64,000 bases of DNA. Origin: Phycisphaerae bacterium (lineage in GTDB: Bacteria > Planctomycetota > Phycisphaerae > Phycisphaerales > UBA1924). The stretch lies in NCBI GenBank assembly GCA_030426605.1, contig JAUHXM010000001.1:91379-155378 (forward strand), written 5' to 3'. This document shows, piece by piece, positions 48,777 through 57,547 of the stretch. A model generated the notes under the pieces. It saw nothing but the letters and a program-made list of their open reading frames with translations. It had not been told where the DNA came from and ran no database searches. Both the position numbers and the translations under genes were made by a program. Numbering within the stretch: the stretch's first letter is position 1; each line of letters begins with the position of its first letter.

Positions 48777-49970
48777 TCAGTTCGACGTGACCATCACGTC
48801 GTCGAACTTGAGGAGCATGTCCTCGGTGATGACGGCGTTGTTGACGGCGGTGAAGTTCTGGTGGAACTCGAGGTAGCCCGTGCCGCCGCCCTTGGTGCGG
48901 TAGGCGGCGTCGTTGCTGGAGAAGTAGACGGCGTCCACCCCGGCGGACTGGAGGATGAAGTCGCCGCGGGCGCCGGTGGGGACGACCTCATCGGCGCTGA
49001 CGGCGTCGGGGATGGACTGCCCGTTGAGGCCCTTGGGGAAGTTCGGGTTGCCCAGCAGGGCCATGAGGGTGCGGCGCTGGTCGTCGTCGAACATGCCGCC
49101 CTTGAAGCCGATGAGCGAGGTTTTCACGCTCGGGTCGATCGGGGCGGTCATGTCCAGCTGCTTCTTGCCAAGCGAATTCGAGGCGAGGAAGGCCTTGTTC
49201 GCGTTGGGGTAGAACAGGGCGTTGACGGCGAAGTTGCCGGCGTCGGCGTTGTCGAGGATGAAGTCGTCGAGGGCGATGTCGAGGTCGGACTGGTCGATCT
49301 GGGAGATCGCGGTGTCGGGCACCCAGAGCAGCATGGGGGTGCCGAACGCGTCCACGAGGTCGGGCATCTGCGCGACACCCTCGGCGGCGGTGTTGGCGAA
49401 CTGGCTGGGGTTCGCGTCGGTCGGCGCGGAATCAGAGAACTGCGCGGCGATCCCGCCGGACCCCGTGTTGATCTGGGCAACGAGATAGCGCGAGTCTGGC
49501 GCGAAGTACGCGTTGCCCGAGCCCAGCAGGGCGGTGTTGACGTAGACCTGCCGGGTCGGGTCGTCGATCGATGGGCCGGCGATGATGATGTTGTTGTTGC
49601 CCGAGTCGTAGTCGGGGTAGAGCGCGGGGTCGTTGTTGACATCCTCGACGGTGCCGATGACGGCGTCGGCACCGATGAGGTCGAGCAGGGCGTTCTCCAT
49701 GACGGAGAAGCCTGCAGTCGCGTTGTCGTCCGAGCCGAGGTCGCGCTGGGTGAAATAGCCCGGGTCGGTGTTGTTGTCGATCTTGTACTGGCCCCAGGCG
49801 TTCTGGAAGTCCTGCATGACGGTGCGGGACTCGGCCGATCGGACCGCGTTGCGCGCGGCGCCCAGCGCGGGCAGGACGAGCGCGATGAGGATCGCGATGA
49901 TCACGAAGACCACGAGGAGCTCGACGAGGGTGAACGCGCGCGCGGCGCAACGGCTTGGAAGGCGACGCAT
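48777..49970 (-). CDS. Prepilin-type N-terminal cleavage/methylation protein (type II secretion/type IV pilin-like)
   Basis: RAFTLVELLVVFVIIAILIALVLPALGAARNAV. Confidence 0.85.
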   Translation of the reverse strand: MRRLPSRCAARAFTLVELLVVFVIIAILIALVLPALGAARNAVRSAESRTVMQDFQNAWGQYKIDNNTDPGYFTQRDLGSDDNATAGFSVMENALLDLIGADAVIGTVEDVNNDPALYPDYDSGNNNIIIAGPSIDDPTRQVYVNTALLGSGNAYFAPDSRYLVAQINTGSGGIAAQFSDSAPTDANPSQFANTAAEGVAQMPDLVDAFGTPMLLWVPDTAISQIDQSDLDIALDDFILDNADAGNFAVNALFYPNANKAFLASNSLGKKQLDMTAPIDPSVKTSLIGFKGGMFDDDQRRTLMALLGNPNFPKGLNGQSIPDAVSADEVVPTGARGDFILQSAGVDAVYFSSNDAAYRTKGGGTGYLEFHQNFTAVNNAVITEDMLLKFDDVMVTSN

Positions 49971-50220
49971 GGGTCGGCTCCTCGCACCCCGAGGGTGCCC
50001 GGCATGAGGGGGTTTGCTCGTGCCCGGGGCGCGTCGCTCCGGGCGGATGGTGTCGTGCCGGCGCGGGGGCACCCCCTTGGTTCACCCCTGCGGCCCGGTC
50101 CCCGCTGGGGAGTCTATACGCCCCGTTGGGATGCCCGGGTCCGCCCGGTTCGGACTGATTGCGTGGCCCGGTGACCGCCCGAGGGCCCGCGCCGGGCCGA
50201 TGTGGCCCTATTCTGTGCTC

Positions 50221-51351
50221 GTGCCGACCCTCAACGCCAGATTGAGCGACCTCGACCCCCGCGAACGCGAGCTCGCGATCGGTCGGGCCGCGGATGCCCT
50301 GCGCGAGGGCGGGCTCGTGGTGCTCCCCACCGAGACGGTCTACGGGGTCTTCGCGGCGGCGAACGACGCGGCAGCCGTCGCGGCCCTCACCGAGGCGTGG
50401 GAGGGCGGGCCCGCGGAGGCATCGGCCCCGAGGTTTTTCTGGCACGCGGGCTCACGTGACGAGGTGACCGACCGCGTCGAGCTGCCCACGCCGGTGGCGC
50501 GCCGCCTGATCGAGCGCCTGGCCCCCGGGCCGGTGCGGTTCGAGATCGAGCAACCCGGCGCGACACTGGGAACGCTCCGCGGTGATCTTGGGATCGCACC
50601 GGGCGTGATCGACAACGGCGAGACGCTGACGGTGCGTGTGCCCGACCACGCGGTGTGCGCCGAGGTGCTGGAACGTGCGGGCGTGCCCGCGGTGGCGCTC
50701 GGGCTCGGGCTCGCGGCGTTCGCGGGTGCGGGCGTGGGGGCGAGCCCGAACATCCGCGAGGACGCGGCGATCACGCCGGAGGTGGTCGTGGACGACGGGC
50801 CGACGCGGTTCGGCAAGCCCTCGACGCTGGTGCGGATCGCGTTGGACGGGAAGTTCGAGGTCGGCGCGGGCGGGGTGCTCGATGAATCGGCGGTGCTCGG
50901 GGCGCTGCAGCGGACGGTGCTGTTCGTCTGCACGGGCAACACCTGCCGGAGCCCGATGGCGCAAGCGATCGCGCAGAAGATTATCGACGAGCGGGCGTAC
51001 GAGGGCGTGACGACGCGGGCCGAGAGCGCGGGCGTCGCGGCGGGCCCGGGCGTGCCCGCTGCCTCGGACGCGGTGGACGTGCTCGCGTCGATGGGCATCG
51101 ACCTGAGCGGGCACCGGTCGCAGCCGATCACGCGGATGATGATCCGCGAGGCGGACGTCGTGTACACGATGACCCCTTCGCACGCCGAGGCGGTGATGAC
51201 GATGATGCCCGACGCGGCGGAGAAGGTCTTCCCGCTCGACCCGCGCGGCGTCATCGAGGACCCGATCGGGCAGGGGCGCGACGTCTACGAACGCACGGCC
51301 CGCCGGCTCGAAGAACTGATCCGCCAACGACTCGAGGAGCTCGACCGATGA
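50221..51351 (+). CDS. Fusion protein: Sua5/YrdC/YwlC-like domain + low-molecular-weight protein (Tyr/Arg) phosphatase
   Basis: GGLVVLPTETVYGVFAAANDAAAVAALTEAW then VLFVCTGNTCRSPMAQAIAQ...FPLDPRGVIEDPIGQG. Confidence 0.87.
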   Translation: MPTLNARLSDLDPRERELAIGRAADALREGGLVVLPTETVYGVFAAANDAAAVAALTEAWEGGPAEASAPRFFWHAGSRDEVTDRVELPTPVARRLIERLAPGPVRFEIEQPGATLGTLRGDLGIAPGVIDNGETLTVRVPDHAVCAEVLERAGVPAVALGLGLAAFAGAGVGASPNIREDAAITPEVVVDDGPTRFGKPSTLVRIALDGKFEVGAGGVLDESAVLGALQRTVLFVCTGNTCRSPMAQAIAQKIIDERAYEGVTTRAESAGVAAGPGVPAASDAVDVLASMGIDLSGHRSQPITRMMIREADVVYTMTPSHAEAVMTMMPDAAEKVFPLDPRGVIEDPIGQGRDVYERTARRLEELIRQRLEELDR

Positions 51352-51824
51352 GTCACCACCACACCGTCGCGATCGGCGCGGACCACCGGGGCATCGAGGC
51401 GGCGCAGGCCGTCGCGAAATCGCTCGAGGACGCGGGCGACACCGTCACCCTCCTCGCGACGTGCGCGCCCGGAGAATCGTGCGACTACCCGGACCAGGCG
51501 TGGAAGGTCGGGCGGGCGGTCGCGTCGGGCGAGGCGCAGTTCGGCATCCTCATCTGCGGGTCGGCGATCGGGATGTCGATCGCGGCGAACAAGATCCCGG
51601 GGTGCCGGGCCGCGGTCGTGCACGACGAGCTGACGGCCAATCTGAGCCGCTCGCACAACGACGCGAACGTGCTGTGCCTGTCGGGCGATCTGCTCGGGCA
51701 TCGGCTCATGCAGCAGATCGTGCGGGTCTGGCTCGACACACCCTTCGAGGGCGGTCGGCACGCGCGCCGCGTGGACAAGATCATGGCGATCGAGCGGGGC
51801 GAGGCGCCCGCGCCCACGGCCTGA
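51348..51824 (+). CDS. rpiB: Ribose-5-phosphate isomerase B (RpiB/LacAB family)
   Basis: VAIGADHRGIEAAQAVAKSLE, GILICGSAIGMSIAANKIPGCRAAVVHDELTANLSRSHNDANVLCLSGDLLG. Confidence 0.93.
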   Translation: MSHHHTVAIGADHRGIEAAQAVAKSLEDAGDTVTLLATCAPGESCDYPDQAWKVGRAVASGEAQFGILICGSAIGMSIAANKIPGCRAAVVHDELTANLSRSHNDANVLCLSGDLLGHRLMQQIVRVWLDTPFEGGRHARRVDKIMAIERGEAPAPTA

Positions 51825-51846
51825 GCAGGGCTGTCAAGGTGTGCCT

Positions 51847-51918
51847 GGGTGCCACGGGTTGACCCGGTGGGCAACCCGTGCATGGCGGGCGCGGCTTGCG
51901 AGACAAGCCGTGGCACCC
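51847..51918. repeat. Multi-stem inverted-repeat element between convergent genes
   Basis: Outer arms GGGTGCCACGG/CCGTGGCACCC; inner hairpins CACGGGTTG..CAACCCGTG and CGGCTTG..CAAGCCG. Confidence 0.85.
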
Positions 51919-51922
51919 CGGC

Positions 51923-54900
51923 TCACCCGCCTTCGTCCGTCGCGGGCGCTTCGACGACCATCGTGACGCCCGTGTACCCCAGCAGGATGCGCCCCTCCAT
52001 CAGCCCGATGGAGCGCGGGCGCGGGTCCACGCCTTCGGGGACGCGGATCGGCGCGCTCGCGAGCAGGCGGGCGGACTCGACGCTCAGGATGTGCAATTCG
52101 GCCGACGGCTGACCCGCGCGGCGGAGGGGCTTGTGCTCGACGGTGACGAGCACGCCCTCGGCGGCGGCGGCGGGGATGAGCTCGGAGTCCGTGTTCAGCG
52201 CGTCCACGCCCAGCAGGGCGCCGTCGGGACCGATGACAACGATGCCGCGCGCGCTGGCGAGCGCGACGGGGCCGCCCAGGTCGTGCGCGCGGGTTGGCGA
52301 GAGCCCGCGGATGCGCTGGCGGACGTCGAGCTGGTCGTGGTCGGGGCGGCCGTTGACGACGTCGAGGGAGACGAGCCGGCGTTCGAGGGTGAGGAGGATG
52401 ACGCGGTCGCCGAAGACCCATGCGTCGAGGGTGCCAGCGAGGTCGATGTCGCCCGAGGTCCAGTTCACGCGTCCCTCGACAAGGTTGACGGAGGTGACGG
52501 CGCGGTCGGTGCCGACGATGACGTCGCCCGAGCGCGTCGCTCGGACCCAGCGGACGCGCCCGCCGATCGCTTCGAGGCGTTGGAGGCGTTCGCCCGTTGC
52601 GGCGTCGTGCGCGACGACGACGGATGCGGGGAGCTCGCCCGGCTCCGCGCCGGGGGGCGCGGGGGCGCGGTCCTGCCCGCCCACGACCAGCACGCCCTGC
52701 GTGAGCACGGCGTCGGCGACGAGCGCGACCTCGAGCTGCTCGGCCCACGCCGTGGCGCCGTCGCGCAGGTCGTAGGACGCGGTGCGCCCGGTGCGTTCGA
52801 CGAGGCAGGCCGAGCGCTCGTCGGACGCGACGACGAGGTCGGCGAGCGCGACGTCCGCGCCGCCCGGGATGACCATGCGGTCGCCGGCGTCGGGCGCGAC
52901 GGTGTGGGGGAGGGCGTCCGACAGGGTGCGGGTGGTCCAGGCGGTCTCGCCCGTGGACTGATCGAGGGCCTCGACGCGCACGCCGCCGTCGGCCCCGGCG
53001 GGCCAGACGAGCACGACGCGGTCGTCGGCGTCTTCGAGCACCAGCGGCACGACGCCCTCGGTGAGCTCGCGCGTCCAGCGGACGTGCGCGACGTCGGCGT
53101 CGTCCGGGCGGATGGACGTGAGTTCACGCCGCGCGCCCGAGACGAGCAGCGCCCGCTGCCATGCCCCGGCGCCCGACCGCCGGACGGGCTCGAGGACGGT
53201 GCCCGCGAAGAGCGCGGGGGTGGGGTCGATGCGCGGGTGCGTGCCGACGAGGGGGCGGGCTCGGCGGCTCGTGCGCAGGCGGTCGGGCGAGCTCAGGATG
53301 GCCGAGACGTCCACGGGCTTCCCGGCGTCGGTTGGGATGAAGTCGTTGCCGAACGTGGATCGGGCATTGGACAGGGTCGCGTCGATCTCGGAGGCGCGGC
53401 CCTGCCGGGCGAGGGCGCCGGCGAGACGCCCGACGAGCTCGGCGGCGGCGGCGCGGTCGGGCTCGCCCCCCGCTTCGGCGACGGCGGTCGCGGAGGCGAG
53501 CCCCGCGCGCCAGGCGCGGATCGCCGCGAACGGGCGGTCTTCTCCCACCAGTTCGTCGCCCGCGCGCAGCCAGAGGCTCGGCGTGACGGTCGCGTAGGGG
53601 AAGGCGCGTGCCACGCGTTCGCTCGTCAGCCCGCTCTCGCGCGCGGCGCGGGCGGCGGCGTTCGAGAACGGGAGGTACACCCGCGCGCCGTGCTCGGCGA
53701 TCAGGCCTGCGACGCGCCGGGTTGCCTCCAGTTCCGCCCGGACCTCGAGGTGTGAGCCGGTCCACGATGCGCCTGCGAGCGCGGGGTCTTCCAGCACGCT
53801 CTGGTAGGCCTCGACCGCCGCGCCGGGGTCGCCGCCCGCCTCGGCGTAGCGGCCGGCGAGCATGAGGTGCGAGACGCGCTGCTCGGGCGTGCGCGCCAGA
53901 CGCGCGAGCTGCCCGACCAGTTCGTTGAGGACGTCCCGGTCCGTCAGCGCGGGCGAGCCCGAGCGGGCCGGGTCGAGCGAGGTGATGAGGATCGCGCGGA
54001 CGACGCCGAGCAGACGCTCGCGGGCGGGCTCGCTCGGGCGAGCGGAGAGCGCGTCCAGCGCTGCACGCACCGCGCCGCCGACCTCGCGGTCGCGTCCGGC
54101 GTGCCAGGCGAGCTCGGCGAGGGTGATCGACGGGCCCGCGTCGAGCGGGTCCGCCTCCACGCGTGCGCGCAGGGTGAGCGAGGCGTCCTCCCACGACAGG
54201 AAGGAGTGTGCCGAGGTGTCGTCGATCGCGATGATCTGCCCGGGCATCGCGAGGAGATTGCCCGTGTGGTCGAGCTCGATGAACGAGGCGGCGCGTGGAG
54301 ATTCGGGATCGATCACGAGCGCACCGGTCCGGTCGCCCTCGTCCAGGGGCACGACGAGCGTGCCGCCCGCGACGGCGACGCGTCCGCGGATGCCCGGCTC
54401 GGCGATCGCGCGCGTCGTCTGCACGCGCCCGCCGATCGGGTCGGCGAGCGGGACAAACGCGACGACGCCTTCCCCGACGCACGCGATCGAATCTCCCACG
54501 GGCAGGAGGTAGTTGGGGCGTCGGACATCCGCGAGGTCGCGTTCGCCCGTGATCTCGCCCGTGGCGCGGTCGAGCGTCATGAGCGTGCGCCCGTCGGGCG
54601 CGATGCAGACGAGGTCGTCGCCCGCGACGACGGGCGCGGAAGTGTTCCACGGCGGGATGCGCGAGTTGTTGAGCAGGTCGCCGCCCGAGAGCCGGCGGAG
54701 CCAGAGGGGGCGCCCGGTGTTCGCGTCGATCGCGACCGCGACGCCCATCTCGTCCACGCGGTAGACGACGCCGTCCGCGAGGGCGCATGCCTGCGGCACG
54801 CGGTTGTACTGCTGGAACGGGAGCGAGCCCGCCGTCGCGACCAACCGGTGCCAGGTGCGGTCGCCCGTTTCCAGATCGATCCCGACGAGGTAGACGGACA

Positions 54901-56155
54901 TGAGCCGGCGGTTGGGCACGCTCTTGCGCGCGGTCACGATGACGGTGCGCCCCTCGACGAGGACCGGGCCGCGCACGGTCGAGCGTTCGAGGTCTTCGTG
55001 GAGTTCGGCGACATCGACGGACCAGCGGACGCGCCCGGTGTCGCGATCGATGGCGTGCAGGCGCGCGTCGCCGTCGCGCCGGGCGGGGGTGGCGATGCCG
55101 GTCGCGGCGAGCACGGTCTTGCCCGCGAGGGTGACGGAGCTCGCGTCCTCGAGAATTCTGCCGAGCCGGCGCCGGGCGGTCGCGGCGTACCGGCCCTGCT
55201 GCGCGGGGTCGATCGTTGTGCGCACGCGCCACAGCGGGTGCAGCGTGTAGCGGTCGAAGGCGCTGACCGTCAGCCCGTCGTTCGTGTACAGCACGTCGCC
55301 CGAGGCGGCGGGGAGCGTCCACGCGATCGACTGGTACCCGGGGTTGTACGCCCGCGGCTCGTCGCCATCCGTGAGCGACGCGGCGGGCTCGGTGAGCGGC
55401 GCCGAGCGCAGCGGGCGGGCGACGACCTGCGTCGCGGCGGGGCTGTCGGGGCCCGTGCCCTCCACGGACGACACGCCGGGTGTGCCGGGCGTGGCCAGTT
55501 CGATCGAGCGCACGCCCATTCCCGGCATGCCCGCTTCGTCGGCCCAGCGGGATGCGAGCGCGCGGTCGGAGGCGTCGGAAGTGAATCGCGCGACCATCGC
55601 CGCGAGCCCCGCGGCGTCGCGCCCGGGCGTGGCGCGGCGGCGGTCCGGATGGGCTTCCAATTGCGCGAGCACGCGACGCGCGGTGCCGAACCGCGCACTC
55701 TCGAGGTGCTCCTGCGCGACGCGGAGGGTCGCTTCGAACCCCGAGGGCGTGAGCAGGCGGGTGCGCTCGGCGGTGAGGTGGTCGCCCGTTTCGACGAGCT
55801 CGCGGGCGGCGGGCTCGGCGATCTCGCGGTAGCGCTCAAGCAGCGCGGGTGCGTCGAGCAGGATCTCGTGCACCCGGTCGCGGACGGTTTGGAAGGTCTC
55901 GCCGTCGCGTGAGACGAGGCGCTCGGGCTCGTCGTCGAGGAGGCGCTGGAGGGCGCGGACCGCCTCGCCCTCGTTGCCCGCTCGCACGAGCGTGTCGAGC
56001 GACTCGATCGTCGCCCGGGCCTCGGTTGAGTCGTCGAAAAAGACGGGCGAGAGCCGGTCGTCCTGGGCACCGACCGGCGCGGCGGCGAGCGCGAGCCCGG
56101 CGAGCGGGATCCAGAACACGGCGAGGGGTCGGCGGGCGGGGTGTGGCATCGTCAT
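51923..56155 (-). CDS. Very large secreted PQQ-like beta-propeller repeat protein
   Basis: Signal peptide PLAVFWIPLAGLALAAAPVGAQ; repeats such as GDVLYTNDGLTVSAFDRYTLHPLW, DRDTGRVRWSVD, DANTGRPLWLRRLSGGDLL, DQSTGETAWTTR. Confidence 0.82.
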   Translation of the reverse strand: MTMPHPARRPLAVFWIPLAGLALAAAPVGAQDDRLSPVFFDDSTEARATIESLDTLVRAGNEGEAVRALQRLLDDEPERLVSRDGETFQTVRDRVHEILLDAPALLERYREIAEPAARELVETGDHLTAERTRLLTPSGFEATLRVAQEHLESARFGTARRVLAQLEAHPDRRRATPGRDAAGLAAMVARFTSDASDRALASRWADEAGMPGMGVRSIELATPGTPGVSSVEGTGPDSPAATQVVARPLRSAPLTEPAASLTDGDEPRAYNPGYQSIAWTLPAASGDVLYTNDGLTVSAFDRYTLHPLWRVRTTIDPAQQGRYAATARRRLGRILEDASSVTLAGKTVLAATGIATPARRDGDARLHAIDRDTGRVRWSVDVAELHEDLERSTVRGPVLVEGRTVIVTARKSVPNRRLMSVYLVGIDLETGDRTWHRLVATAGSLPFQQYNRVPQACALADGVVYRVDEMGVAVAIDANTGRPLWLRRLSGGDLLNNSRIPPWNTSAPVVAGDDLVCIAPDGRTLMTLDRATGEITGERDLADVRRPNYLLPVGDSIACVGEGVVAFVPLADPIGGRVQTTRAIAEPGIRGRVAVAGGTLVVPLDEGDRTGALVIDPESPRAASFIELDHTGNLLAMPGQIIAIDDTSAHSFLSWEDASLTLRARVEADPLDAGPSITLAELAWHAGRDREVGGAVRAALDALSARPSEPARERLLGVVRAILITSLDPARSGSPALTDRDVLNELVGQLARLARTPEQRVSHLMLAGRYAEAGGDPGAAVEAYQSVLEDPALAGASWTGSHLEVRAELEATRRVAGLIAEHGARVYLPFSNAAARAARESGLTSERVARAFPYATVTPSLWLRAGDELVGEDRPFAAIRAWRAGLASATAVAEAGGEPDRAAAAELVGRLAGALARQGRASEIDATLSNARSTFGNDFIPTDAGKPVDVSAILSSPDRLRTSRRARPLVGTHPRIDPTPALFAGTVLEPVRRSGAGAWQRALLVSGARRELTSIRPDDADVAHVRWTRELTEGVVPLVLEDADDRVVLVWPAGADGGVRVEALDQSTGETAWTTRTLSDALPHTVAPDAGDRMVIPGGADVALADLVVASDERSACLVERTGRTASYDLRDGATAWAEQLEVALVADAVLTQGVLVVGGQDRAPAPPGAEPGELPASVVVAHDAATGERLQRLEAIGGRVRWVRATRSGDVIVGTDRAVTSVNLVEGRVNWTSGDIDLAGTLDAWVFGDRVILLTLERRLVSLDVVNGRPDHDQLDVRQRIRGLSPTRAHDLGGPVALASARGIVVIGPDGALLGVDALNTDSELIPAAAAEGVLVTVEHKPLRRAGQPSAELHILSVESARLLASAPIRVPEGVDPRPRSIGLMEGRILLGYTGVTMVVEAPATDEGG

Positions 56156-56324
56156 GGTGTACCGGCGGGGGACCCAATGGGATCGGCCGCGTTCGAGAGT
56201 TCTCGGTCCGCCACGCGGCGCGCGGACGGCCTCACCCTCAGGATCGGTCCTCCCGGGCCCGCGGGGTTGAGGATCGGACGCCCGGCGGTGAATCACAGGA
56301 TCGGCCCGCCCGATCGCGGGCTGG

Positions 56325-56849
56325 ATGAATGCCGCGTCGCCAGCGATTCCGAGCGTGGGCACCGGGGGGTGGCCCCGGGTTTGGGCGTGGGGCGCGGCGC
56401 AGGCCCGCCGGGCGGCGGGGTCCCGCCCGCGCCGGGTGCTCCTTCTGGTGGGCGTGATCGCGATCCTCTCGGGGATCGATCTGTATCTGACGCTGCTGTA
56501 CGCCTCGACGGTCGGGATGGCCGAGGCGAACCCGCTGGCCCGGGCGTTGCTTCACACGGGGTCGCCGAGTGATATCGCGCTGTGGAAGTTCGCGACGGTC
56601 GGGATGTGCTGCGGGCTCTTGTGGCTCACGCGTCGGGCTCGGGCGGCGGAGCTCGGTGCGTGGCTCGCCGTCGCGGTGCTGTCCTGGCTGATGATCCACT
56701 GGTGCCAGTTCGCCCGCGAGACGCACCACATGGTGACGGTCGCGATGTCGGTGAACTACGAGTGGGACGCGAGCATCGACAACCGGTGGGTCCGGTTCGA
56801 CGCGGGCACGACGACCAACGCCCCGGCGTGGGCGACGGCGTCCCCCTGA
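56325..56849 (+). CDS. Membrane protein, DUF5658-like
   Basis: IAILSGIDLYLTLLYASTVGMAEANPLAR...WKFATVGMCCGLLW. Confidence 0.6.
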   Translation: MNAASPAIPSVGTGGWPRVWAWGAAQARRAAGSRPRRVLLLVGVIAILSGIDLYLTLLYASTVGMAEANPLARALLHTGSPSDIALWKFATVGMCCGLLWLTRRARAAELGAWLAVAVLSWLMIHWCQFARETHHMVTVAMSVNYEWDASIDNRWVRFDAGTTTNAPAWATASP

Positions 56850-56873
56850 CGGGCGCGGTACGCTCCGCGCCCC

Positions 56874-57350
56874 ATGACGCGATCCACACACTGCCGGACA
56901 TCCCTGATCCTGATCCTCGGCGCGCTTGCCGCGGTGCTGCCCGCGTGCTCGGGCGTGGTGCCCCCGCGGTTCCAGGCCGTCGGCGTGCGCACGGGTGAGC
57001 GGACGGACGAGGGGCTCGTCCTCATCTTTGAGATCGAGGCGACCAACGACAACCCCGACCCGATGCAACTGCAGACGGCGGAGTACACGCTGAGCGTGGA
57101 GGGCGCGGAGGTCTTCTCGGGGATCCGTTCGCCCGAGGCGAGCATCCGCCGGTTCGGGACGCAGCGGATCGAGCTGCCCGCCGTGGTCCCGTTCGACCGG
57201 GCGATCGCGTCGGGCACCCCGGCGTACCGGATCGACGGGACGTTCAGCTACCTCGAGCCCGGGCGGCTCGCCGAGGTGCTGTTCGATTCGGACGTGCGGG
57301 TGCCCAAGACCACGCTGGCCGTGAGCGGCGTGATCGACTTTGGGGAGTAG
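56874..57350 (+). CDS. LEA14/WHy-domain-like lipoprotein
   Basis: Lipobox VLPACSG; LVLIFEIEATNDNPDPMQLQTAEYTLSVEGAEVFSG. Confidence 0.7.
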   Translation: MTRSTHCRTSLILILGALAAVLPACSGVVPPRFQAVGVRTGERTDEGLVLIFEIEATNDNPDPMQLQTAEYTLSVEGAEVFSGIRSPEASIRRFGTQRIELPAVVPFDRAIASGTPAYRIDGTFSYLEPGRLAEVLFDSDVRVPKTTLAVSGVIDFGE

Positions 57351-57352
57351 GC

Positions 57353-57547
57353 ACGAGGCACTAGGCATCAGGCACTAGGCACTAGGCACTGGGATGATGG
57401 GCACCAGATTCCCTGATGCCTGATGCCTGATGCCTGATGCCTGATGCCTGATACCTGATGCCTGATGCCTGATGCCTGATGCCTGATGCCTGATGCCTGA
57501 TGCCTGATGCCTGATGCCTGATGCCTGATGCCTGATGCCTGATGCCT
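57353..57547. repeat. Heptanucleotide tandem repeat array: short GGCACTA-type block followed by ~19 copies of CCTGATG in inverse orientation
   Basis: ggcacga-ggcacta-ggcatca-ggcacta-ggcacta-ggcactg ... then (CCTGATG)~19 from 57412 with one variant unit (CCTGATA). Confidence 0.95.

Noticed and set aside
50014-50220. N-terminal extension of the Sua5/LMW-PTP fusion ORF
   Set aside because: Extension is low-quality, promoter-like sequence; the GTG at 50221 fits the start of the Sua5 fold.
56240-56304. Three spaced AGGATCGG words upstream of the PQQ-propeller gene
   Set aside because: Irregular spacing (30 and 27 nt) and high background GC; not distinguishable from chance.
57412-57547. CRISPR array
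   Set aside because: Units are 7 bp head-to-tail with no spacers; no cas genes nearby.
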